A stretch of 64,000 nucleotides of DNA from an uncultured Planctomycetales bacterium (GCA_903926465.1 CAIYJE010000112.1:1-64000), one strand, 5' to 3'; shown: positions 35,242-43,193, counted from the first letter of the stretch. Notes: generated by a model from the letters alone, not told the origin. Made by a program: numbers and translations.

Positions 35242-35391
35242 CTAGAACCCCTGGTAGAAAAAGAGTTCGCCTTGGGTGCCACACCAGTAAGCCAAGATCA
35301 GTTCGACGACAACGATGGTGATGCGAACTGGCCATTGCCACAGAGGGATCAATGGAACAACGGCAACAGGAGCCGCAGAATGTTTTTCCAT
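35242..35391 (-). CDS. DltX-like MBOAT partner microprotein (49 residues)
   Basis: A small open frame that fits exactly between the MBOAT and SGNH genes: its ATG is two bases after the MBOAT stop and its TAG three bases before the SGNH GTG. It encodes a polar N-terminus (MEKHSAAPVAVV), one membrane helix (about residues 20-37, VRITIVVVELILAYWC) and a C-terminus ending GELFFYQGF. DltX of the teichoic acid D-alanylation system is also about 50 residues, single-pass, and ends in an FIYNEF-type F-x-Y-x-x-F motif whose Tyr serves as acyl carrier. Here FFYQGF fits the same pattern at the same extreme C-terminal position. Size, topology, motif and gene position all agree; the carrier role of Tyr46 is inference. 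Confidence 0.8.
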   Translation of the reverse strand: MEKHSAAPVAVVPLIPLWQWPVRITIVVVELILAYWCGTQGELFFYQGF

Positions 35392-35393
35392 GG

Positions 35394-36572
35394 TCATGGG
35401 AATAACGCTTTGAATGGAATGGAAATGAAAGCAAGCGAGAATGCCACGAATTCAAATGTCAGAATTGTGGCAACACTGCGGATCCAGGGATTGGCAAGGT
35501 ACTTTTTCATTCCCTTGGAGCCAAGCCGCTTGGTGATAAGATCTCGGTAGATGTTGGTGACAACGAGTCCCAATGCATGGCCCAAGCCCCACAGAAGGTA
35601 GAGGTAGGTTGCTTGATGCCATAAGCCGCAAAGGGCAAATGCGGTGGTGAAAGCGATGCTGGCACACAAGATTGGGTGTGTTCCCCCCGTGCGACGGACC
35701 ATCCCGAGCTGGATGGGGAGAAAAATATTGCGCCTGATGAACTGAGAGAGAGTGATGTGCCAGCGTTCCCAGAAGTCGATGAGATTCCGTGCGAAGTAGG
35801 GACGGTTGAAGTTCTCTGGGGTGGCGATGCCAAGCAGAGTGCCGATGCCAACCGCGATGTCGCTGAGTGCGCTGAAATCAAGGTATAGCCAGATGTAGAA
35901 GATCTGGGCCTCCCAGACCATATACCACCCCGGGATGGTAAATCCCGTGAGGAAGAGCCGCTGAAGCAGCATTGCCAGTACGTACTTCTTGAACGCCCCG
36001 AAGGCAATGCGTTCGACGGCCAGCAGGGATTGGTTGGGGCTGAGTGGTGGGGAAGGTCCTGATAGCCGGATAAAATCACTGAAGGGCTGGATGGGTCCAG
36101 CGGCGAGCATGTGGAATGGAAGCAGGTAGCTGACGATCTCGGGTAATGACGGAGGAGTGGCGCGTTTTTCATAGACGGTGCGCATCAGGTCGATCATACG
36201 AAGGGCGACGTAGGAAAAACCGATCGTCGCCAGGACGTTCGTCACTTTATCAGCAGGTTCGAAGACCGCGAGCGTGGGGATTTTGTGGAGCACGAAGAGG
36301 GCCGCGGTCGGGAGGGCGAGCGCAATGCACGCCACAGTGCGGAAGCTGTTACGAACGAGAAGCTTTGATAAGAAGAACACCGCGACGGCGGCCGCGACGA
36401 CCCCGATCCATTCGAACTTGTTGACGTACATCTTCAAGAAAAGAAGATTCACAGCCGCTGCGACCCAGCAGCGGTACCGGCCTCCGGCTACGGGAACATA
36501 CACGAGCAGGGCAAAGAGCAGGAATACCCAGTATTTTTCTGCGGCGAGATCAATCATGTGATCATCCACCAT
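35394..36572 (-). CDS. MBOAT family membrane O-acyltransferase (DltB/AlgI-like)
   Basis: A polytopic inner-membrane protein of about 392 residues that moves an acyl group from a cytoplasmic donor to an outward-facing acceptor. Hallmarks, numbered from the chosen start, are FWERWHITLSQFIRRNIFLP (about 267-286) and the catalytic His319 in CGLWHQATYLYLLWGLGH, with a second His at 332. The start at 36572 is chosen because AGGA lies five bases upstream; 36587 and 36557 are alternatives. Under any choice except 36557 it overlaps the end of the FkbH gene. The partner genes (ACP, FkbH, microprotein, SGNH) make it the DltB counterpart of the operon. Confidence 0.92.
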   Translation of the reverse strand: MVDDHMIDLAAEKYWVFLLFALLVYVPVAGGRYRCWVAAAVNLLFLKMYVNKFEWIGVVAAAVAVFFLSKLLVRNSFRTVACIALALPTAALFVLHKIPTLAVFEPADKVTNVLATIGFSYVALRMIDLMRTVYEKRATPPSLPEIVSYLLPFHMLAAGPIQPFSDFIRLSGPSPPLSPNQSLLAVERIAFGAFKKYVLAMLLQRLFLTGFTIPGWYMVWEAQIFYIWLYLDFSALSDIAVGIGTLLGIATPENFNRPYFARNLIDFWERWHITLSQFIRRNIFLPIQLGMVRRTGGTHPILCASIAFTTAFALCGLWHQATYLYLLWGLGHALGLVVTNIYRDLITKRLGSKGMKKYLANPWIRSVATILTFEFVAFSLAFISIPFKALFP

Positions 36573-38445
36573 TCGGATCCTCACCATGAATCAAGGTTGG
36601 TGCCGCTCGAACAAACGCCAATGGTTGCCGGTAGAGGACGGTGGCTTCGGAACCCTGGGTCAGCCGCTCAAAGCCGAGGCTTTCGTAGAGTCCGGCAATG
36701 AGTTCGTTCTTTGGGGTGGGGATAAATTCCCCCTGGAGAGCTTCCCAGCCGGATTTGCTGGCACGATCGGCGAGAGCATTGAAGAAAAAGTGTTCGGCGG
36801 TGCGGGCGATGACTCGACAGCTCATGAGCCAGGTGTCGATCCGGAGTGTCTGGTGACCACAGGCGGCATCAGGAATCGCTATCAGAACGCTCACCAGGCC
36901 GTGATCGCCAAATCGATCGCGCAGACTGAGAGTGAGGCCGATTGTGCCCGGAAGACTCAACATCTCGCGGACTTCCTCAAGACTGTGGCGGCGGGTGGTG
37001 ACGTTGAACTGGTTTGTTTTGCTGAGGAGTTGGACAACGCGGTGGATGTTTGTCTCGTCGATGGGTTTGATGACACCCGTCATTGCGAGCGATTTCAGGT
37101 ACTCTTCCATGGAAGTGAATTGAATTTCTGAATCTCGCCGCTTGCACTCCTGCTGGTACTGCGAGGTGCGCTGGAGATCGGACTCAAGCAAGGCAACCGT
37201 TTCAAACCAGAGTTCTGACTGGAGGGCACGGGTGTAGTCGGCAGGGTCAACCGGGACGTCGACGACGGCCACTTCCGGCAAAGATTGCCTGACAAGTTCG
37301 CGTTCAGCGGGGTTGTCATCGAAAAAAACGAAGCTCTCCAGGCCGAGCCCGAGAGTTTGGGCGATCCGGCGGAGGGAGAGAACCTTGGAATCCCAGTGGG
37401 CTTCGATATGGGCGAAATGCTTGAGCCGAAGGAGCATTTCGGAATTCTGTTCGAAGGGGGACAACGCGTCGTCGCGATTGTTCTTGGAGGCGATGGCAAG
37501 AACCACACCACGTTCTGAAAGCTCTTTGACGTGTTTCTGGAACGCGCGAAAGGCTTCTCCGTCGGGTGTCTCTCCGAGAGCAATTCCATGGGGGCCGGTC
37601 TCGCCGACGATGCCTCCCCAAAGCGTGTTGTCGAGATCAAGGACCAGCACTTTCTTTGGTCCGTACATCAGGGCCCGAACACCGGACCAGAGGTGGCGGG
37701 CAAGTTCAGCAACGCCCAGTTCGCTAAACGGTTGCTTGGTCCAGAAGTAGCGGCGCGGATCGTAGAAGGAGTTGCGGCCGATTCCTCCAGAGACTTGTTC
37801 AAGGTCGACGAAGAAGGCTCCTGGTGGCAGGTTGTTCCGCAACGCGTCGTTCATCCGGCGAACGACCGCAACCTGCCCATCGCCGGTGGCGCTCAGGTGA
37901 TGTCCCAGTGGACCCGGTGATATCCAGTCATATCCCACTTGCAAGATTTTTGCCGCGTGATTCCTGGCGATCAAGTTCCAGGCTTGTTTCCAGAAGCCCA
38001 GTTCCTCATCAATCCGCTGCTGTGCAGAGCGATGATGAGGATCAAAGAACAATCGCTCGGTCCAGGGGACGAGGATGACGATCTTTGGAGCGGAATCTGG
38101 GCCGGGTGAAACCATCAGCTCCTGCATCACATTGTCGTACTCGCCATTTCGGACGCGGAGAAAAATCCCCTGTCCCCAGGCGATGGCGGGCAGGGCGGTG
38201 GCAATCCACGAAGTCGTGCATTGACCAAGAAGCAACACGTCGATCCGCTGGACGTTGACCGGGGGCGCAGCGGCAGTCCACTTGGCAAGGAGCTTGCCGG
38301 CCTTATCGAGTTCGTCTGGCGAAAGTGGGTGGTTGCGGATGATTTCGCCGAGTTGCCAAAGCGCTTCCGTGAAATGTTTCTGCTTTGCGCGGTCCGAGGC
38401 ATCTTTGAATAGTTGTGCGGGAGAATTGTTGTCAGAGGGCTTCAT
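36562..38445 (-). CDS. FkbH-like HAD-IIIC protein, probable glyceryl-ACP synthase
   Basis: FkbH-type enzymes take 1,3-bisphosphoglycerate, remove the phosphate and load a glyceryl group onto an acyl carrier protein. This one has 627 residues. Residues about 65-225 form the SGNH-like N-terminal part seen in many FkbH proteins. The HAD domain starts at VLVLDLDNTLWGG (catalytic Asp270 and Asp272) and has FFDDNPAER (Asp376-377). The C-terminal GNAT-like region carries LLSKTNQFNVTTRRH. A preceding 60-residue helical segment may be TPR-like. Its neighbours are an ACP and a methyltransferase upstream and an MBOAT downstream, so the likely product is a glyceryl (or modified glyceryl) thioester used for membrane acylation. 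The actual substrate is inferred. Confidence 0.88.
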   Translation of the reverse strand: MKPSDNNSPAQLFKDASDRAKQKHFTEALWQLGEIIRNHPLSPDELDKAGKLLAKWTAAAPPVNVQRIDVLLLGQCTTSWIATALPAIAWGQGIFLRVRNGEYDNVMQELMVSPGPDSAPKIVILVPWTERLFFDPHHRSAQQRIDEELGFWKQAWNLIARNHAAKILQVGYDWISPGPLGHHLSATGDGQVAVVRRMNDALRNNLPPGAFFVDLEQVSGGIGRNSFYDPRRYFWTKQPFSELGVAELARHLWSGVRALMYGPKKVLVLDLDNTLWGGIVGETGPHGIALGETPDGEAFRAFQKHVKELSERGVVLAIASKNNRDDALSPFEQNSEMLLRLKHFAHIEAHWDSKVLSLRRIAQTLGLGLESFVFFDDNPAERELVRQSLPEVAVVDVPVDPADYTRALQSELWFETVALLESDLQRTSQYQQECKRRDSEIQFTSMEEYLKSLAMTGVIKPIDETNIHRVVQLLSKTNQFNVTTRRHSLEEVREMLSLPGTIGLTLSLRDRFGDHGLVSVLIAIPDAACGHQTLRIDTWLMSCRVIARTAEHFFFNALADRASKSGWEALQGEFIPTPKNELIAGLYESLGFERLTQGSEATVLYRQPLAFVRAAPTLIHGEDPNGG

Positions 38446-38551
38446 GTCGGAACCGCAGGTTTGGATTCAGCGTACCGAGCCGTATGGCGGCGGCATCCAA
38501 ACGGCCAGGCCAGAGGGGTGACGTTAGTATATGCCGCAGCCGCGTGAAGAG

Positions 38552-39472
38552 TTAGTAGAACTCACCGCACCGCTTCTGGACAATAAGGGCCATCGAGCGG
38601 GGAAGGAACCGTGCCTGGGGTAGGGTTCGCGTAGGACCTACGGAAAGAGTTTGCAGCACGCGGAGGCCCTGCTCTTCGCACATTTTGACAAGCTCGGATT
38701 CGTAACGGAACTCGTAGATGTGATCAACCTGAGCGGCCGTAAGCGCGCCGGTGATGAAGCCGATGGCCCGGGGTTTGAGCAGATGGCTGACGACCGCGAA
38801 CAGCTTTTCCGGTCTTTCGAGGTGCTCGACGAGAAAATTGCAGATCAGACCGTCGGCAATGCTTTGCGGCATATGCGTGAGGTCCAGGGCGTCTCGCTCG
38901 GTGTAAGTTGCACGATCGGCCACGCCGGCGGCGCGTGTGACGCTACTGGCAATTTGAATGGCGGACGGGCTGATGTCGAAACCCTGGAGTTGTGCTTGCG
39001 GAAGCCGGGAAAGGGCCCAGGCGCCCCACCCTCCATGTCCGGGGGCGATTTCGACAATTTGCGACGTTGCGGGTAGCTTGGCGAGGAACGTGTCCGCGTA
39101 CAGGAGACTGATCTCGGTGTGATGCGCCCAGAGGAAATTGGTGAGATAAATACCCCACAGGTATTCATTCATCGTATCAATCTGGCTGTAGTGGTTTGCG
39201 TACACCTCCGCAAACGATTTGTTCTGGTAGCTGCCGTCTACCTCATACCGGGCCTGCGCGAGATTGACATCGGTGGAGAATTGGACGAACGCGTCGGCGG
39301 CGCGTTGGATTCCGTCGTCACCAAGTGCCTTCACGAGCCAGCCCAGAAACATCTCTGCGATTTCCGTGAATTTCTGCGGCGAGACCCGCATCGCTTCCTC
39401 GACACCACGTCTTGATCGGGGGTGCTTATCCGCGATGTATTCCAAGAGCTTCGGCAGGAGTTGGCGGTTCAT
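38552..39472 (-). CDS. SAM-dependent methyltransferase
   Basis: A class I methyltransferase of 306 residues. The SAM-binding motif I is IVEIAPGHGGWG (139-150), followed by acidic loop GFDISPSAIQIAS and motif III-like DGLICNFLVEHLE. The first 130 residues form a helical region of unknown function. Its ATG overlaps the TGA of the ACP gene (ATGA at 39469-39472), implying coupled translation. In methoxymalonyl-ACP pathways an FkbG-type O-methyltransferase works with FkbH on an ACP-bound glycerate. By analogy this enzyme may methylate the ACP-bound glyceryl group, but it could equally act on the sugar acceptor. Confidence 0.85.
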   Translation of the reverse strand: MNRQLLPKLLEYIADKHPRSRRGVEEAMRVSPQKFTEIAEMFLGWLVKALGDDGIQRAADAFVQFSTDVNLAQARYEVDGSYQNKSFAEVYANHYSQIDTMNEYLWGIYLTNFLWAHHTEISLLYADTFLAKLPATSQIVEIAPGHGGWGAWALSRLPQAQLQGFDISPSAIQIASSVTRAAGVADRATYTERDALDLTHMPQSIADGLICNFLVEHLERPEKLFAVVSHLLKPRAIGFITGALTAAQVDHIYEFRYESELVKMCEEQGLRVLQTLSVGPTRTLPQARFLPRSMALIVQKRCGEFY

Positions 39473-39708
39473 CGTCCCGCTTTCTGTTCAATCAGGTCGA
39501 TCAGTTCGCCAACATTCTGCAGGCCGGCAACTTGGGCGCTCGTGAAGCGAACTCCAAACTCTTTTTCCGCCTTGACGATCAGCGTTACATGGGTCAGCGA
39601 ATCCCAGTTTTCAATATTCTTGGCACTCGTATCGCGTGAGATCACCAATTCATCGTCGTTAAAAACATCATGAAAAACCGCTGTTAAACGCATGAGAGTG
39701 TCAGACAT
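39469..39708 (-). CDS. Acyl carrier protein (DltC-like role)
   Basis: A phosphopantetheine-binding carrier of 79 residues and the first gene of the acylation operon. The attachment motif is NWDSLTHV with Ser37. The fold length and acidic character are normal for ACP. It is dedicated to this operon rather than fatty-acid synthesis: no fab genes are nearby, and it overlaps the methyltransferase gene by four bases. Its expected cargo is a glyceryl-type group loaded by the FkbH-like enzyme. Confidence 0.92.
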   Translation of the reverse strand: MSDTLMRLTAVFHDVFNDDELVISRDTSAKNIENWDSLTHVTLIVKAEKEFGVRFTSAQVAGLQNVGELIDLIEQKAGR

Positions 39709-39977
39709 TTTATGGTTTCCAATCTAAAGCACTGGTTTTGCTTGATCTCAAATTAGCTGAGATAATTTCTGAGGAAAAGAGCGAAACCTTTTCACATCAA
39801 AACAAATTCAGTAAGAGTGTGATGTGAAAAAAAAGGGCATCCGTCATTCACTTGGTCGGCAAGGAGCAAATTTTCTTCAAGAGCAACCAAGTAGAGGCTT
39901 ACCATTCTTAGTCAAAGCCTAGCGTCTGAACAGTCAATTAACAAGATATTCGTATTATGAATTTGCTATCGAGCTCC
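39709..39977. other. AT-rich upstream region of the acylation operon
   Basis: About 270 bases, clearly more AT-rich than the surroundings, with no gene. It holds an 11-bp inverted repeat at 39789-39830 (listed separately). On the minus strand a weak -35-like TTGAGA followed 17 bases later by TTTAGA lies close to the ACP start; I regard that as too weak to list as a promoter. Confidence 0.5.
39789..39830. promoter_or_regulatory. Perfect inverted repeat upstream of the ACP gene, candidate operator
   Basis: TTTTCACATCA (39789-39799) and TGATGTGAAAA (39820-39830) are perfect reverse complements with a 20-base spacer, about 80-120 bases upstream of the first gene of the acylation operon. No T-run follows on the strand of any upstream gene, so it is not a good terminator. 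A regulator-binding site is the simplest reading. The half-site is TGATGTGA, not arranged like a CRP site. Confidence 0.4.
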
Positions 39978-40319
39978 TCAAGCAAGCATGGCCCTTATAT
40001 TACCGGTTCTTTTCCTCCTCTTTTTCATTTCCACCCTGGCATTGTCGAGGTCGAGTAGACGCCTGGTGAACCTGACCAGTTCGTAGCTTCGGAACGCATC
40101 ATTTGAGGATCCCTGGCCAGGGAACTCCGAGTTTTTTGTGACGAGAGCCGTGCCTGGGATCTTGTTGGGGTAGTCAGAGAGATCGAGGCTGCCAGCGCTT
40201 GCGTAAGAGCAGATCACGTGCATGACCATATCATCATCCTTGCCAAGCAACTTGTCCGTGATCGCTGATTTCCGGTCGTGCCATTCCGTTTCAGCTTCTT
40301 CGTTTGCATTAGTCATCAT
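39978..40319 (-). pseudogene. Truncated suppressor-of-fused (SUFU)-like gene
   Basis: The open frame reads MMTNANEEAETEWHDRK at the start, then SLDLSDYPNKIPGTALVTK and NDAFRSYELVRFTRRLLDLD. This resembles the N-terminal half of bacterial SUFU-domain proteins, which are about 180-200 residues and often act as immunity-type proteins. Here the frame stops after 113 residues at NIRAMLA, and the next codons soon meet a second stop. The missing C-terminal half suggests a decayed or truncated copy. The frame is open for another 96 codons upstream, but those lie partly inside the acyltransferase gene and look like random sequence. Confidence 0.5.
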
Positions 40320-40482
40320 TTGCTTCGTTATGGTCAAAGCAGGTGGTATGGGAGCTTTATTGCCCAAGAGTGGCCTTGATGAGACTCGAGAGGGTACCGT
40401 CGGCAGGTCGCCCAGGTTTTGCTTTGGTGGTACCGCCGTTTTCGCTTCTCGGACTTTGCGTCCTTGCGATAAGGGTCCGTCT

Positions 40483-41676
40483 TCAAACCCTGATCTCGGT
40501 TCGATCTGGCTTTGCTGCTGCCGCATGTGGCTTGGGTATGCGGCCCGCTTCCCCTGGACGATTTGGATAATTCCAGCGGTCTTTGAGCCGGAGCAGGGGG
40601 CGCTCAATGCAGACCCAGGAAACGGCTGCCATCCCTACACACAGGCCCAGAACTGCCAGCAACCGAGGCCAGGGCATGGCGATTGCAGAAGGAAGCCGCA
40701 GGCTGCCCACGGTGATGGCCAGCAACACCCCGTGGTAGAGGTACAGTCCATAGCTTAACTGCCCCAGAGCCTGAAGCGGACGCAGCCGGAGTGGGGCCAA
40801 CCAGCCGGCCCCCGCATGTTCCGTGATCAGCGCGATTCCACCAAACGCGGTCAGGTTTACCAGTAAGATCAGCAAGCCCGGCCAGGGGCCGGCGGCATGA
40901 AGATTCAGGTGCCCGGTTTGTTGCAGGGCGAACAGGCCCAGCAGTCCTGCCAGAAGCGACCCTTTGGAGAGCCTGTTGGTGAGCGGGCGTGGAGCTTGAG
41001 CCTGAAGGCCGGCCAGCAAGCCGCCCAGGGCCAGCCCGTCCAGGCGCCCGGCGAGCAGGTAGATTGAGCCGCCCGCCAGTCGGAAGCTACAGGTGATAGC
41101 CACGGTGGCCAGGGCCACGGGAATGACCCAGCGTCGCCCGACCAGCAGAATCAGGGCGGGCCAGATGCAGTAAAACTGCTCCTCGATGGCCAGAGTCCAG
41201 GTGTGGCGAATCGACGGGTGGAAGATCGGGTTCTTGCCGCCCCAGTAAACGGGCAGGTTCTGGGTGTAGGTCAGGGCGTACCACAGACCAGACCAGTTGC
41301 AGCGGCTGGGAAGCGCGTGGTTGAAGACCATCAAGGCCACCAGCGTCAGGTAATAAATCGGCCAGATTCGTATCCCACGCCGTAGATAAAAGCGGGCCAG
41401 GAACCGAGGTTCATGGCCGTTTTTCAGAATAATGCGCGTGATCAGAAAGCCAGAGAGCACAAAGAAAAGATCAACCGACGCCCAGCCCAGCGGCAGCCAG
41501 CGATCATTGACGTGGTAGAGCACCACGGCCAAGGCCGCCAGGCCGCGAATTCCATCGAGTTCACCGAGGCGGCTTGGGGTTTCGGTGGGTGTGGGCTGGG
41601 TGCGCGCGGCTTGGTGGCCCAGGTCTGCGCGAGAGCGGCCAGATAACCAGGTATTCCGGGTCGGTTCTGCCTGCAT
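40483..41676 (-). CDS. Acyltransferase-3 family membrane protein (OafA/YrhL-like)
   Basis: An integral-membrane O-acyltransferase with about ten membrane helices, about 397 residues from the chosen ATG. The domain starts at LGELDGIRGLAALAVVLYHV with the catalytic-type His in VVLYHV. SVDLFFVLSGFLITRIILKN and FYLRRGIRIWPIYYLTLVA follow, all hallmarks of the family. The frame extends upstream to a GTG at 41823, but that segment is polar and low-complexity; 41676 has a weak AGGG and is preferred. Such enzymes acetylate or otherwise acylate envelope sugars. It sits about 0.8 kb upstream of the MBOAT operon on the same strand and may modify the same or a related glycan (inference). Confidence 0.85.
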   Translation of the reverse strand: MQAEPTRNTWLSGRSRADLGHQAARTQPTPTETPSRLGELDGIRGLAALAVVLYHVNDRWLPLGWASVDLFFVLSGFLITRIILKNGHEPRFLARFYLRRGIRIWPIYYLTLVALMVFNHALPSRCNWSGLWYALTYTQNLPVYWGGKNPIFHPSIRHTWTLAIEEQFYCIWPALILLVGRRWVIPVALATVAITCSFRLAGGSIYLLAGRLDGLALGGLLAGLQAQAPRPLTNRLSKGSLLAGLLGLFALQQTGHLNLHAAGPWPGLLILLVNLTAFGGIALITEHAGAGWLAPLRLRPLQALGQLSYGLYLYHGVLLAITVGSLRLPSAIAMPWPRLLAVLGLCVGMAAVSWVCIERPLLRLKDRWNYPNRPGEAGRIPKPHAAAAKPDRTEIRV

Positions 41677-41840
41677 GCTTTGAGCCCTGGAATTGCCTGA
41701 GACGGGGTTCAAACCTGGGAACATCTTCGCCCAGATCGATTCTGGAGGAACGCCTGCCCGTGGAGATGGTTTCTGGTTCAGGCCCAGGCGGGGGGCGTTG
41801 AGTGCCGGTTCCTTGCCTAACACAGGGTCTGTGGGAAGAC

Positions 41841-43193
41841 TCAGGGTTTGAGTGACCCGTTCCGAAAGCGAGGGGTGAAGACGGGTCGATCAATGCGGGT
41901 TTGCAACATCGGCTGGGTGGTTGAATCTGGTGGATGTTGCCAGGCCACAGTTTTGGGAGCGTTTGCCGCCGTGGTTGTGGTTGGCGGTTCAGGATTGGAT
42001 TCGGTGAACGTTCGCCCGGCGGTATCCAGGAACGCCTCTGGGTGCAAGATGGCCCGCACCCACCGCCGCATCCGTCTGGGAGACGGACGTAAGAAGGCAA
42101 AGAGCCCGCCGACACCGATGAGGATGGCCATGGTGATAATGGAGGGGCTGACGAACGGAATCGGCAGACAGCAGATGGAGAGCACCAGAATGGGTAGCCA
42201 GCGGCAGTTCAAACGGAGCGAGTGAGCGATGGCGTCTGAGTTGGGGTGGGTGGCGCTATCCAGCATCTTGAGCGCAATACAAAGCAGCAGGGTGGAAAAA
42301 ACCGAGAGCTGGCACAGGACAAAGAGCAAATCGATGCGTGTCATGTAGGACAGGGGCGGCAGGGCGGAGTCGATGGAAATCTTGAACGCCACGATGGTGA
42401 GCAGCGAGGTGATGACCACGCCCACCTGGGTGCTGAACTCATTGGTTTCCATCCAGAACGTGGTCCAGGCGGTTGCCACAATCAGGATGAGGGGCAAGAC
42501 CACGGCCCATGAGTAGTAGTGGCTATCACGCAGGACCTCGATCTTGAACTCGGCTCGCGCGTAGGTTTCCTGGATTGAGGGGTAAATCTTGCTGCCACTG
42601 GAGGTCGACAAGCCTTTCAAATGCCAGCCGTTCGGAACCTGGTTCTCAACCTGGGTGTCGGTGAGACGAATCTCTTTGGCCAGAATTTCCACGTCGCTTT
42701 GTTCGTACAGGGGCGATTCAAAGACAATCGTTAGCTTGTGGGAATCAAGCGGGAAGGTGTGCAGGTCGAACCGAGTGGGGATGGAGGCCTTGAAGGCCTG
42801 GTGCAGGAGCACGCGTCCGTCCGGAAAAACGTGTGCGGCATCACCACTTTCAATGGTGGCATCAATTTTGTCTGTGAGCTGGATCTTGGGTGTCCAGATC
42901 TGGTCGATGGGCACAACCCGCTTGGCTTTCTTCTCAAGGGTGGCATCGAAGGCCAGCCGGGGATCGGTCCAGGTCTGGTTCAGGAAGAACTCGACCTCAA
43001 AGTTTTCAGAACGATCATCGATCTTGCTGACCTTGATCAGGTCTAGCTCGGCCGAGACCTTTACGGGGAACGCAGGTGGGGTAGGCTCTTCTTGTTTTTC
43101 GCCAGCGTGGCTGGCTGACGGTAAGAAAAACACCATCGCTGGCGCAAGCAAACACAGGATCACCCAGCGGGATCGGATCTGATACCGGTTCAT
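41841..43193 (-). CDS. Prokaryotic pentameric ligand-gated ion channel (ELIC/GLIC-like)
   Basis: A Cys-loop-receptor-type channel of 450 residues. The start at 43193 is chosen for its signal peptide and the AAGGAC just upstream. Residues about 45-222 form the extracellular beta-sandwich, with the conserved Pro-loop HTFPLDSHKLTIVFES (145-160) but no flanking Cys, as in bacterial members. Membrane helices lie at about 226-248 (M1), 254-276 (M2, pore) and 286-308 (M3). Two hydrophobic stretches then occupy about 331-368 where one M4 is expected. A basic segment and about 80 residues of Pro/Thr-rich tail follow, unlike ELIC or GLIC, which end after M4. The ligand is unknown. Confidence 0.88.
   Translation of the reverse strand: MNRYQIRSRWVILCLLAPAMVFFLPSASHAGEKQEEPTPPAFPVKVSAELDLIKVSKIDDRSENFEVEFFLNQTWTDPRLAFDATLEKKAKRVVPIDQIWTPKIQLTDKIDATIESGDAAHVFPDGRVLLHQAFKASIPTRFDLHTFPLDSHKLTIVFESPLYEQSDVEILAKEIRLTDTQVENQVPNGWHLKGLSTSSGSKIYPSIQETYARAEFKIEVLRDSHYYSWAVVLPLILIVATAWTTFWMETNEFSTQVGVVITSLLTIVAFKISIDSALPPLSYMTRIDLLFVLCQLSVFSTLLLCIALKMLDSATHPNSDAIAHSLRLNCRWLPILVLSICCLPIPFVSPSIITMAILIGVGGLFAFLRPSPRRMRRWVRAILHPEAFLDTAGRTFTESNPEPPTTTTAANAPKTVAWQHPPDSTTQPMLQTRIDRPVFTPRFRNGSLKP

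Noticed and set aside
35222-35455. 77-codon frame overlapping the microprotein gene
   Set aside because: Overlaps the end of the MBOAT gene and the start of the SGNH gene in the wrong frame and is His/Arg/Cys-rich; the 49-codon frame at 35242-35391 fits the gap exactly and has a DltX-like end.
39789-39830. Reading the inverted repeat as a CRP-type site or as a terminator
   Set aside because: The half-sites face the wrong way and have the wrong spacing for CRP, and no T-run follows the stem on the relevant strand.
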